From NCBI GenBank assembly GCA_963702445.1, contig CAVPCZ010000003.1, forward strand, positions 1 to 64,000: a stretch of DNA of 64,000 nt. Direction: 5' to 3'. Made by a program: the position numbers and the translations under genes. The notes under the pieces are model-generated. The model did not search any database, was not told the origin of the DNA, and saw only the letters and a program-made list of their open reading frames with translations. How positions within the stretch are numbered: position 1 is the first letter of the stretch; each line of letters starts with the position of its first letter. Of the stretch, positions 11,109-21,300 are shown in pieces. Source of the stretch: CAVPCZ01 sp963702445 (GTDB lineage Bacteria > Bacteroidota > Ignavibacteria > UBA10030 > UBA6906).

Positions 11109-12458
11109 ATGCGAAAACCACTGTTCCTGTTCTGCCTCCTACTGCTATGGTCGGCTTTTGACCGCAGCATTGAAGCACAATGGAAGAAAGCAAGCTTCCC
11201 CTCTAGTTTCACTGACTTACGGTCTCTTGCCTGGCTCAACGAGGCCCTCTACGCAGGAGTGGACACCTTGCTGTACCGGTCAACCGACAATGGAGACAGT
11301 TGGCGCCAACTTTCAGGGTGGAACGGCAGGAGTGGCTTAATCGAGGTATACTCCCAATTTGCCGGGAAAGACTCCACGCTTATTGCGGCAATTGCCTACA
11401 GACCCTCGTCGCGCATACCTCTAAATCGGCACTTCCACGCAGTTCGTTCGACGGATGGGGGGCTCACCTGGCGTGATGCGAATACGTTCTCAGGCCATGC
11501 TCCCGGATCTATGATCGTCACCAATGGACGAATTATTGTTCCACATTATGGTACTGTCAATTCGGTCATCCATTTTTCAACGAATGCGGGTATTAGCTGG
11601 GACAGCACGAAGAATCAAGGCCTGGGCAGTCTTCCTCACGTCGACCCCATCGACCTTCTCGCCAAAGACACCATGCTGTTTCTTACAATCATCGGCACCT
11701 CGATCGAAAACAGCCTCTTCAAATCTACAGACTACGGGGAAACCTGGACGCCAATCAACACTGGTTTCGTCGGAACCTCTTATCGGAAACTCCTCCTCGT
11801 TGGCGACGCATTGTTCGCTGCCATAGAAATCGACAGCTACAGTGGAGGTACTGCGGCAATAGTGTCGACAGACAATGGAACGACTTGGGCAGTCCTCCGG
11901 GATCTGTCTCTTGACCCGGACCCCCTATGGACAGATGGAAAATCCCTGTTCGGTTCTATTAAAGGCGCTGTTGCAGTTTCGACGAATCTTCGTGAACCCG
12001 GAATACTTTGGGATGAAGGATTGCCCAAGAATCCAGACGGGTCGTCCTCGGTGCATACAATGGCCTTTTCTGAGGGTTTCGCTTTCGCCATACGTTGGGA
12101 TGCTAATTCCGCTGGCGGCGAGCAGCAGCTGTGGAGAAGATCATTGTCGGAATTGGTGACGGGGAGCGACAAGGCCACAATCAACTCGAATCCATACGAG
12201 TTTTCACTCTTTCAGAACTACCCCAACCCTTTCAACCCCTCGACGACGGTCCGCTACGGCCTCCCCTGCAAAACGACTGTCCAGCTGTCAGTCTTCAACA
12301 CGCTCGGGCAGCAGGTTGCTCTTCTCCAGAATGAAGAACTTGATGCAGGTTTTCATCAGGTGCAGTTTGATGCAAGCGGGTTATCGAGCGGCGTGTACTT
12401 CTACCGCTTGAGAGCGGGGGACTTTCTGGAAACCAAGCGGTTGCTGTTGCTACGCTAA
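11109..12458 (+). CDS. BNR/sialidase-like repeat protein with T9SS sorting domain
   Basis: The 449-residue protein begins with a signal peptide (MRKPLFLFCLLLLWSAFDRS). It then has several BNR-type Asp-box repeats (RSTDNGDSW, RSTDGGLTW, KSTDYGETW, STDNGTTW), which build beta-propellers of sialidase and photosynthesis-stability-factor type. The final 80 residues are a T9SS type A sorting domain (NYPNPFNPSTTVRYGLP). No sialidase catalytic residues can be claimed, so a binding or structural surface role is as likely as an enzyme. AAGGAGGG lies upstream of the ATG. It is the last gene of unit 2 and is followed by a strong terminator. Confidence 0.8.
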   Translation: MRKPLFLFCLLLLWSAFDRSIEAQWKKASFPSSFTDLRSLAWLNEALYAGVDTLLYRSTDNGDSWRQLSGWNGRSGLIEVYSQFAGKDSTLIAAIAYRPSSRIPLNRHFHAVRSTDGGLTWRDANTFSGHAPGSMIVTNGRIIVPHYGTVNSVIHFSTNAGISWDSTKNQGLGSLPHVDPIDLLAKDTMLFLTIIGTSIENSLFKSTDYGETWTPINTGFVGTSYRKLLLVGDALFAAIEIDSYSGGTAAIVSTDNGTTWAVLRDLSLDPDPLWTDGKSLFGSIKGAVAVSTNLREPGILWDEGLPKNPDGSSSVHTMAFSEGFAFAIRWDANSAGGEQQLWRRSLSELVTGSDKATINSNPYEFSLFQNYPNPFNPSTTVRYGLPCKTTVQLSVFNTLGQQVALLQNEELDAGFHQVQFDASGLSSGVYFYRLRAGDFLETKRLLLLR

Positions 12459-12540
12459 ACGGCGTGGATCAGAACCCTGGCAAAGTCGGAACTCGGTGTC
12501 TAGCTCACGACACATCTGGAACGGGCATCAGTAGGAGAGA

Positions 12541-12573
12541 AAGCCCCAGCCGTTCTTGGCTGGGGCTTTCTCT
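12541..12573 (+). terminator. Rho-independent terminator after the BNR-like gene
   Basis: AAGCCCCAGCC, loop GTTCTT, GGCTGGGGCTT form an 11-bp stem followed by TCTCTT. It lies 80 bases after the stop at 12,458 and precedes the island-junction module. The T-run is short but the stem is perfect. Confidence 0.75.
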
Positions 12574-12670
12574 TGAGAGACCTACACACCGGACTGGTTG
12601 ATCACACAGCCCGCGTAAGATCGGGACCTCGAAACCTCAGAATGCTTTAACTGCGAGACTTTGTATCCGC

Positions 12671-13002
12671 GATCTCTTGGTCAGGGCTAAAGCGCATCCG
12701 TTATCTGAGAAAACAGTGGACAATCGACAGATTCTTGTCCACCAGTTGCGTCAAACCCAAAAACTCGTGAACAGCCGGCGAGCAATCGGGCTTGAAAACA
12801 CAGTTCCCACTCTCCACCATATTGAGACGAGAGGTAATTTTTTCCGTCACAAATCTGTCACACCCGCCTCTCTCTCACCTCAGAAATTGCCCTTTTTCGT
12901 CGGGGCGCGGGGATTTGAACCCCGGGCCTCTTGGTCCCAAAAAGTCCTAACACTCCCCAATACGGCGAAAATAGGGCACTTCTGCCAGATTCTTGTCCAC
13001 CA
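12671..13002. repeat. Island-junction repeat, copy C, with tRNA-Pro 3'-half fragment
   Basis: Positions 12,889-12,941 are identical to the tRNA-Pro 3' half plus GCCCTTTTTCG. The left flank (about 12,830-12,888, including GGTAATTTTTTCCGTCACA) matches copies A and B. The right flank differs from theirs apart from GGCGAAAATAGGGC. A 17-bp direct repeat, CAGATTCTTGTCCACCA, lies at 12,728-12,744 and 12,986-13,002, on either side of the fragment. A tRNA-like remnant (CTCTTGGTCAGGGCTAAAGCGC) begins near 12,673. No gene is seen between 12,574 and 13,282. Confidence 0.7.
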
Positions 13003-13054
13003 AGTGCATGGAATTTCACATTCCAATTACAGCCTGGTTACAGTGCCGTTTGCA

Positions 13055-13080
13055 GGGCATCCATGCATTCATGGATGCCC
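13055..13080. repeat. Perfect 11-bp inverted repeat
   Basis: GGGCATCCATG, loop CATT, CATGGATGCCC form a perfect hairpin. Neither strand has a T-run after it, so it does not look like an intrinsic terminator. It lies in the gene-poor stretch just right of tRNA fragment copy C and could be a recombination or protein-binding site. Confidence 0.5.
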
Positions 13081-13282
13081 AGGCGCACGACACGAAAGTC
13101 ACGGAGGCGTGAACTGTACCTTTAGCGAGGTGCGATTTGCGGGCCGATCTCCGCCCGATGTGTTCCGATTTTGTTTCGCCAGCAGCAGGCAATTTGGATG
13201 AATCGTGCCAGATTTCTGGCCTGGATGGAATTTTGAAACAGGGACAGCCTCGACTCGTATTCCCCACTAACTCCATCTGAAA

Positions 13283-15403
13283 CTAACGAATCAACAACAA
13301 GCGCTTAGTCTCCACGTACTCCCCTGCCCTCAACCGGTAGAAGTAAACTCCGCTCGAGAGATTTGATGCGTCGAACTCGACCTCGTGATATCCTAAATCC
13401 ATGTCGCCATTGAAGAGCTGAGCGACCTGTTGCCCGAGAGTGTTAAGCACGGACAGCGTTACATGAGAACGATTGGGCAGGCCGTAGCGGATCCTGGTAG
13501 AAGGGTTGAATGGGTTCGGATAGTTTTGATCAAGAACGAAGTCCTGTGGCAAACGCTGTTCAGTCCCGACATCCGTTATCACTTCTGACAACGGTCGTCT
13601 CCAGACACCGTTGCCAGCTCCAGCAAAGACATTCGTGCCCGAGATGACAAGGGACCTGACGGTAGTATTCGTCAAACCGGTGTTGACCACACTCCAACTC
13701 GTGCCACTATTGGTGGAGAGGTAGACACCTAGGTTGTCAGGCGCAGCAAAGAGATTTGTCCCGGCGGCGGCGGTGATGCAGACGATGGTTTCGGGAACTC
13801 TGGGGTCTAGGTTGTCTGGTGGCAATCCATTACTTACGGCAGCCCAGGTCATCCCGCTGTTCGTGGACAGAAAGATGCCCTTCTGATGAGTTCCGGCAAA
13901 GAGATTGGTGCCGGAGACAGCCAGGGTGTAGACAATAGTATTCGCCAAGGCAGTATTGGCTACAGTCCAGCGTGTCCCTGTATGGGTCAAAACGAAGACA
14001 CCATTATTGCCTCCGACAACGAGATTTGTGTCCGAGATGACAAGCGCATAAACGCCCGTATTCGTCACACTATTGTCGACGACACTCCACGTTGTCCCCA
14101 TGTTGGTTGAAAGAAAGACGCCACGATATGTCCCCGCAAAGAGACTTGTGCCCAAGACCGCAAGGGAGTGGACCGTGGTGTCCATCAAGCCATTGTTGAC
14201 CGCAGTCCAACTCGTGCCTCTGTCGGTGGAACGGAACACTCCTGAGCCAAATCCCATTGAACTCCTCGTACCTGCAAAGAGATTCGACCCGATGACGGCA
14301 AAACAGCTGACATGCACGGTCATATCCAACCTATCTAGACTAAGTCGGGTCCAGCTCGTGCCGTCGTTAGTCGAACGAAAGACGCCTCCGGTATACGCAC
14401 CTGCGAAGATATCCGTACCGGATAGACCAAGCGTATAGATGGGAGTGTTCTGTATGCCCTTGTTTACCTCCGTCCAGCTTGTGCCATTGTCGGTCGAGAG
14501 AAACATACCATCCCCCCCAGTCCCGGCAAATATTTTCGTGCCCGAGACACCAAGCGCATTGACGATAGCAGATGTAGGCAAACCGTTATTGACGGCAGTC
14601 CAGTTTGTCCCATTGTTGGTGGAAAGAAAGACCCCAGCGCCCATGGTTCCGGCGAAGAGATTCGTGCCTGAGACTGCGAGAGACCAGATAGCTGTACGGG
14701 GCAATCCCGTTTTCACCTCAATCCAGCTGGCACCATTGTCGGTCGAGCGAATGACCCCTCCAGTATACATACCCGCAAAGATACTCGAACCCGAGGCGGC
14801 AAGCGCCCCAACACCGGGATTACCAGGATTCGTTGGGAAACCAGAATGCACTGCAGTCCAACTCTCACCATTGTTGGTGGAAAGGAACACCCTGTTATCA
14901 GTCCCGGCAAAGAGATTTGGCCCGACTTGGATCATTTGGGAGAAATCCAAGAACGGCGTGTTTGCCCCAGTCCAACTCGTGCCGTTGTTGGTGGAAACAA
15001 ACACGCCGCTATGCCAAGTGCCAGCAAAAAGGTTCATGCCTGAGACGGCAAGGCGTCTGACGCCGGTGGGGATAGATCCAGAAGCCACCTCCGTCCAACC
15101 TGTGCCGTTGTTGGTTGATAGAAACACACCGCCACCAGTGCCGGCAAAGAGATTCGTGCCCGAGAGAACCAGCGCGTAAACAGCAGTATTCGTCAAACCG
15201 GCATTGACAGCAGTCCAGTTTGTTCCGTTGTCGGAAGAAAGGAAGACACCACCCCACCGAGTCCCAGCAAAGACATTCGTGCCACTCACCGCAAAGCACT
15301 GAACATCTCCACCAAATGGTCCGTTCGTCTGTATCCATTGGGCTGAAGAATGGAAGGCTAGCAAGACGATGGCGATAACGATGAAGATAGGCCGGGTTCT
15401 CAT
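13283..15403 (-). CDS. BNR-like tandem-repeat surface protein with T9SS sorting domain
   Basis: The 706-residue protein starts with a signal peptide (MRTRPIFIVIAIVLLAFHSS). About 14 tandem repeats of roughly 41 residues follow, each with a core of SGTNLFAGT and VFLSTNNGTSWTAVN. The SxDxGxxW-like Asp-box indicates multi-bladed beta-propellers. The last 80 residues are a T9SS type A sorting domain (NYPNPFNPSTRIRYGLP). A surface-exposed or secreted binding protein is the best reading; no catalytic motif is seen. GGGAGGA precedes the ATG. It follows the Kelch gene by 12 bp on the same strand, so the two probably form an operon. Confidence 0.8.
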   Translation of the reverse strand: MRTRPIFIVIAIVLLAFHSSAQWIQTNGPFGGDVQCFAVSGTNVFAGTRWGGVFLSSDNGTNWTAVNAGLTNTAVYALVLSGTNLFAGTGGGVFLSTNNGTGWTEVASGSIPTGVRRLAVSGMNLFAGTWHSGVFVSTNNGTSWTGANTPFLDFSQMIQVGPNLFAGTDNRVFLSTNNGESWTAVHSGFPTNPGNPGVGALAASGSSIFAGMYTGGVIRSTDNGASWIEVKTGLPRTAIWSLAVSGTNLFAGTMGAGVFLSTNNGTNWTAVNNGLPTSAIVNALGVSGTKIFAGTGGDGMFLSTDNGTSWTEVNKGIQNTPIYTLGLSGTDIFAGAYTGGVFRSTNDGTSWTRLSLDRLDMTVHVSCFAVIGSNLFAGTRSSMGFGSGVFRSTDRGTSWTAVNNGLMDTTVHSLAVLGTSLFAGTYRGVFLSTNMGTTWSVVDNSVTNTGVYALVISDTNLVVGGNNGVFVLTHTGTRWTVANTALANTIVYTLAVSGTNLFAGTHQKGIFLSTNSGMTWAAVSNGLPPDNLDPRVPETIVCITAAAGTNLFAAPDNLGVYLSTNSGTSWSVVNTGLTNTTVRSLVISGTNVFAGAGNGVWRRPLSEVITDVGTEQRLPQDFVLDQNYPNPFNPSTRIRYGLPNRSHVTLSVLNTLGQQVAQLFNGDMDLGYHEVEFDASNLSSGVYFYRLRAGEYVETKRLLLIR

Positions 15404-15415
15404 CTCGTCCTCCCT

Positions 15416-17931
15416 TTACTTTACGAGGATTAGTCGTTTGGTCTCCACAAAAGACCCTGCCAGTAGACGATAGAAGTACACCCCGCTCGATAGTGCGCTC
15501 CCTTCGAACTTGATCTCGTGGACTCCCGCTTCCCTCCTTTCGTCGACCAAGACTGTTACCTCGCGACCCAACATATCGAAGACGCTCAATCTGACTTCCG
15601 ACGATCTGGGCAACTCATACTTGATGGTCGTGCTTGGGTTGAATGGGTTGGGATAGTTCTGATAGAGAAGATGGATTGTCGGATGGGTCAGTTCTCGTCC
15701 AACATCAGTGGGGATGCGAAGAGGATTTTCATACGCACCAATATCAGGACTCGACCCGGCCGGATTTGGACGAGGATTTCCTCCAAAGCAGTTCAAGGGG
15801 ACATGGCACCACGCTCCCGTAACTTCCACCGAATCCACACCGGCGCCAATACACGGAGAATCATCCGAAAGACGATAGTCGTCTAACGCAGCATTTCTGA
15901 ATAGAGGGTCACCATCGATGTTATGTTCATAGCGCCCGGTGTATTTGGCACCGGCTCCACTACCCCAAATGTCTGCCCTTCCTCCCTGAATATCACAGAA
16001 GAGAAATGCAGGATCACATCCGTCATCATCAAGCGCCACTTCTTTCCCTAATGGAGCAGAATTCGCATACAGAAGGTTGTTCATGAGAATTGGATCCGAA
16101 TCGCCGCGACAGGCAATGCCGCCGCCGGCGATGCTTGCTGTATTGAAGGCGATAGTATTGTTTATGAAGGTTGGACTGCCACTGTTGTAGCAAAGAATCC
16201 CTCCATATAATCCTTGATTATGAACAATCACATTGTTCTCGTACCGCGCTTGGGAGGCAGCAAAGAAGCCAATGCCGCCTCCACCTTTGGCGGCAACATT
16301 GTACGAGATCATATTGCCAGACACGGTTGGCCGGTTGTTGGAACCGTGTTCGCATACAATTGCCGCCCAATCGGCCGTGTTATGCGAAATGACATTGCCT
16401 GAAATGATAGCCGATGAAGCATATATACATTTGATCGCACCATCAGAGGTGCCTCTATTGTGCATAAACGTGTTTCTTCTTATGATTGGCGAAGCGTTCT
16501 TGATGAAGATTCCCGCACCCCCCGTTTCATACATGCCCGGGTCAAGGATATTGTCACCCCTGTTCATGTTATTTTCGAACAAACAGTCAGAGACGACAAC
16601 CTTATGGAAATTGTTAATGAAGATTGCGCCACCGCTTCTGTCCAGGTTGCCTCCTTCATTAGCCTTTCCATAGGTGAATGAAGAATAGAAGAGTTTTGAC
16701 GTGTCATTTGAACTTGGAGTATTGTCGAACCGTATCCCGTGCCACCCCACCTCTTTGTTTCCGGCCGTGAAGCGAATCGTGTCTTGTTTCGTACCGACTG
16801 CCAGCAATCTCCCCTGCACATTGAATTTGTAGTGCCCCGTGAACACCACTTCCACGCCAGGCTGGATTGTGAGTGTTGAGTCGTTGGGAATGTTTATGTC
16901 GCCATTGATCTGATATGGGGATTTGTCCACTGTCCAGAGCCCGCTGACACTACCGGCAGCAATGTCCGTATGAAACGAAGGGTCATATTCCCATACTTGA
17001 TTCCCGTGTGCCCACCCCCAATCTGATGTTCCACCTATCACATAAATCTTCCCGTTGACCACAGCTGCTCCAAACATCGTGAGTCTGAACGGCATGTCTG
17101 ATTTCTTAACCCAGCTGTCAGTCGCCGGATCATACAGCTCAACATCTGCCAGCACTTCGCCCTGGATCGCACTGTATCCCCCCAAAACGTAGATTTTGCC
17201 GTCTACCATGCAGACTTGCGACGTTGCTCGCGGCGTAGGCATCGACGCTCTGGGGGACCACTGGTCGGTACTTGGGTTATATAAACAGACTGTCGAAAAT
17301 GGACTCGAAAATCCCCCGCCAAATGCATAGAGCAGTCCATTAAGCGGGGTCACCATCACCCCCCCTGCAGTATTGGGGATGTCCGCCTCTTTTGTCCATG
17401 TATTGGTGGCTGGATTGTATGCTTCGCAGTCATTGTCAAAATGATTTCCAGCCACGTTATAGATGATGCCATCAATAACAGCCGCTGAGGCTCCGAACCT
17501 GGGCGAAAGGAGAGGAGCTTTCGGAGTCCAGCCGGTATCAGTCACGGGATCATATGCGAGAACCTCCTTTGTAGCATCCGGAAAGCCACCGCCAATGGCA
17601 TAGACTATCCCATTCACTGCAGCGGTGGAAACAAACGCTCTGCCTTTTGGCAGCGGTTTTTGTCCTTCCAGGTGTCTGTTGGAGGGTGATACGCTTCGTT
17701 TGCCGCGTAGTTAACACCATTAGGGTCGTATCCTCCGATGACGTATATCGTGTCGTTGACAACACAGGCGGAGATCACCGCCCTCGCTGTCGGCATATCT
17801 TTCTTCCTTGTCCATGCCCCACTTTGTGCCTGAGCCTGGATGAAGACCACAGTCAAGGGGGCAATGAGCAGGTACCATTTTGTCAAACCCGACCATGTCC
17901 ATGAAAGATGTGACCACGATGCTCGTGCCAT
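15416..17931 (-). CDS. Kelch plus beta-helix T9SS surface protein, one frameshift
   Basis: Read from 17,931 with a frame change near 17,640-17,645, next to an A-run where DKN should continue to LPKGRAFVSTAAVNG. A hydrophobic leader (about residues 17-35) is followed by five to six Kelch repeats (IYVIGGYDP, LYAFGGGF, IYVLGGYS). Next comes a right-handed parallel beta-helix of the pectate-lyase type with many NxI/GGGI turns (ENNVIVHNQG, INNTIAFNTAS). A T9SS sorting domain (NYPNPFNPSTTIKYELP) ends the protein. The combination suggests carbohydrate or surface-polymer binding outside the cell. The upstream gene on the same strand is a hybrid regulator that could control it. Confidence 0.78.
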
Positions 17932-18347
17932 AAGCCCTCCTCTGGGTTACGAATCATATTGTCACGGGCTGTTCATTGCCTCCTGGCCGTCCGATACGGC
18001 CTGAGGGCGTGAACAAGATTTCCACTCTGCGTGCGCCTCACCCGCACGGAGACGGATAGGCCGGGGACCGCAGGCCTTCTGATAAGAGTTGCCATGAAAG
18101 AGCCGAGGCCGTACGGGAGATCGGTCGATGCCGCAATAATAACACCCGGGAACGTGGGCTTTCTACCAGTTTTGCTTTCAAAACTATCGAAATTGCGCCG
18201 GAGGCAATCAGCCTGCAATGCGTCTAGCTGCAATAGATTGCGCCTCCGGTGCAAAGAAGCCCGCATGCTTGGGACTTGGGGATGGGATACCGAGGTCGGA
18301 CATCCACAGCGCGAGGTAGAGGGTCTGGGTTTGCTACAAAAGAGCAC
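17932..18347. other. Intergenic region with an imperfect hairpin
   Basis: About 416 bases between the hybrid regulator stop and the Kelch gene start, both minus strand. The only structure seen is an inverted repeat, TTGCGCCGGAGGCAATC near 18,193-18,209 against GATTGCGCCTCCGGTGCAA near 18,236-18,254, imperfect by a two-base bulge. It lacks a strong T-run. It may act as a weak terminator for the regulator or a regulatory site for the Kelch operon. Confidence 0.4.
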
Positions 18348-21300
18348 TCACAGCTTATGTTGACTGCCGCGGGCGTTGTCGCGATGATAGTGCGAAGGGC
18401 TCACACCAAACTGTTTCCTGAAGCATTCAGCAAAATACGACGGATTGCTAAAGCCCACCTCCAGAGCAATTTCGGAGATGTTGCCAAAATTCTCCTCAAT
18501 AAGCCTCGAAGCCCTGTCCATCCTGGTCCTCCTTATCAGCTCGTTTGGCGGTTCTCCCACCAGCGCCTCGATTTTCTTGAGGAGCACCGATCGGCTGACG
18601 GCCATTTCCGCCGCCAGTGCCTCCACCCCGAAATCCACATCGGACAAGTGCCTCCCAATGACTGTCACAGCGTTCTGAAGAAATTTCTGATCAACAGGCG
18701 TGATCCTCTTTTCATCTATTTCAAAGAGTCCATGCATTCTGAAGTGCTCATGAACTCTTCTGCGCTGTTCGATAAGGTTTGCTATTCTCGCTTTCAGTTC
18801 CGCAGGATCAAACGGCTTCAAGACATAGTCATCCGCGCCCGTTTCAAATCCCTCAATCTTGTCCTCACTCGAAGCCTTCGCCGTCAGCAGGATGACAGGG
18901 ATGTGGCTTGTCCTTTCGTCCTTCTTCAGCCGATCACAAAGCCGGAAGCCATCCAGTTTGGGCATCATGACGTCGCTGACAATGATGTCAGGCATGTGCC
19001 CAACGGCTATTTGCCAGCCGTCTTCCCCGTCTACCGCTTCCAGAATTCCGTATTCCTTCTTCACATTCGCAGCAATGTACTGCCTCACCTCTGTATTGTC
19101 TTCGACTATCAGCAACATCGGCTTATCCGGCTGTGCGGCCATGAGGACCTCCATCCTTCCCGATATCGCTCCTTCATGATAGATCAGCTCTTCCGGGACG
19201 CGGGGATCCCCCCGGTCTGCACAGTCGCTGTGCCCATCATCGTCCCCCGTTTCGCAGATCTCCTCCTGCTTCAGGTGCTCTTTCCCCAGAGGGAGACGGA
19301 TTACAAAGGTTGTTCCCTTCCCTTCGAGACTGTCTACCTTGATAGATCCCCTGTGTAACTCGACCAGTTCTTTGGTCAGCGAAAGGCCGATGCCTGTCCC
19401 TTCCTGCCCTTTCGGATGCCTCACATCCGCCTGGTAGAAACGATCGAATATCCTCGGGATCTTTTCAGCCGCAATGCCAATCCCCGTATCACGGATGGTC
19501 AGATCCACCCGGCCGTCGTCCATCGCGACGGCAACTTCTATCCTGCCCCCTTCCGGAGTGAACTTGAATGCATTGGAGAGGATGTTGGTGACGATCTTTT
19601 CCAGTTTGTCCCTGTCAATGTAGACGGGTATTTTCTCCGTTTCCGCACTGAAGGCCAGCGTGATTCCCTTCCGCTCTGCATATGAGGCAAAGGACAGTGT
19701 CAAGGCTTTGACCATGGGGACAATATCCTGAAGCACCGTCCGCAGCTTCATGGTGCCCGATTCAAGCCTGGCAACATCGAGCAGCTGGTTAACAAGCCCG
19801 AGTAGCCTGTTCGCGTTCCTCTGGACAACCTGCAGTTCACTCCGGACTTTCCCATCCTCCATAGTCTCAATGATCTGTCTGACGGGTCCGAGGATCAACG
19901 TCAGCGGAGTTCGAAACTCATGAGAAATGTTTGCGAAGAAACGTGATTTCATTTGATCCACTTCGTGCAGTTTCTCCGCCTCGAACCGGCTCATTGCATA
20001 TGCATGCTCCATCCGTATGCTCTTCACGCGTATTTTCCATGCAGCGTACAGCACGCTGAGAATGACTATGCCGGCAAGTGCATATGCCCACAGCGTCTGC
20101 CACCAGGGAGGTGCAACAACCAGGCGAATCGACGTTCCGGCTTCATTCCATACCCGATCGTTATTGGACCCTTTGACGCGGAAAATATACTGACCAGGCT
20201 TGAGACCCGGATACGAGGCATACCGGCGTGTCCCCGACTGTACCCATTCCTCGTCCAGTCCCTCCATCATGTATGCGTACTGGTTTCGTTCCGGACTGAC
20301 GTAACTCAGCGCAGCAAACTCAAAAGCAACGAAATTCTCATCATGCCGCAGGTGCAGATCGGAGCAAAGGGCCTGCGGCTTGTCGAATATCCTGAAGGCC
20401 GTAACGACGATCGGAGGAACAAACGGATTGTCCTTCACGCTATCAGGATGAAACCGTGTGAACCCCGCCGCCCCTCCAAAATACATCTCGCCGTTTGATG
20501 TCTTGCACCCTTTTCCATAGAACACATCGGCTGTCGGTTCAAGACCGTACGAGACATCATAATTTCTTATCCGATTTGTCACAGGATCAAACTTCGAGAT
20601 ACCCTTATTGGTGGCAATCCACAGATTCCCGTGATCATCCTCGAGAATACCACGGACATTATCGCTTGGCAGACCGTCCTTTTCGGAATAGCGAACAAAC
20701 CTGTTGGTTGAACGGTCAAGCCGGCTCAAACCGTCATTCGTTGCAAACCATAGCCTCCCCCGCCGATCCTCAACAATCTCGTTGACCCTTCTTCCACCGC
20801 TGGTCAACGGATTTCTGGAATCCCAGGCAAGCTCCACAACGGTATCCCGGACCGGATCGTAGCAGAACAACTTGCCCAGGAAGGTCGCAATCCAGACCCT
20901 GCCACCGGCATCTTCGTAGAAACAGTCGATATGGAGTTTGACATTCGCGATTTCTCTCAGGCGTCGAGTTGCTGATTCAAGGAAGAAGATGCTGCCAAAG
21001 CGAGACCCGATCCAATACCCTTTACTCCCTTTCCAGGAAATGGACACAGAACGCATGAAATCAGGCGAGTGCTTCCCCCAGTCATGGCGTGTGCCAGCAC
21101 TGTCGACTGTAGAGACGATCCCTTTCCTGGAATAGAGCGCGACGTCACCGCCGGCATTGTACACAAACATCACCGAGTTCTTGCCAAAAGAGTAGGGGAC
21201 GAATTCTTCTCGTCGGATATCGAATTTTCTGTACCCGTTGGGGATCTTGACCCAGAGTATCCCTTCCTTGCCGGGTTTGATTACCTGGGCGATCGTATTC

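Larger units (their letters stand above)
3456..12941. mobile_element. Putative tRNA-Pro-targeted island unit 2 (about 9.4 kb)
   Basis: The unit is bounded by direct tRNA-Pro fragment copies B and C. Both termini match those of unit 1 while the cargo is wholly different: a hybrid sensor-regulator, an S41-like T9SS protein and a BNR-like T9SS protein, all forward. It ends with a strong terminator at 12,541 before the right-end module. No recombinase is encoded, so mobility would have to be supplied in trans or has been lost. Status as an element is inference. Confidence 0.5.

Noticed and set aside
128..12941. CRISPR-like direct repeats
   Set aside because: The 53-bp repeats are kilobases apart and are tRNA sequence; no regular spacers or cas genes exist in the window.
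13055..13080. Perfect hairpin as a terminator
   Set aside because: No T-run follows on either strand and the nearest gene ends are over 200 bases away.
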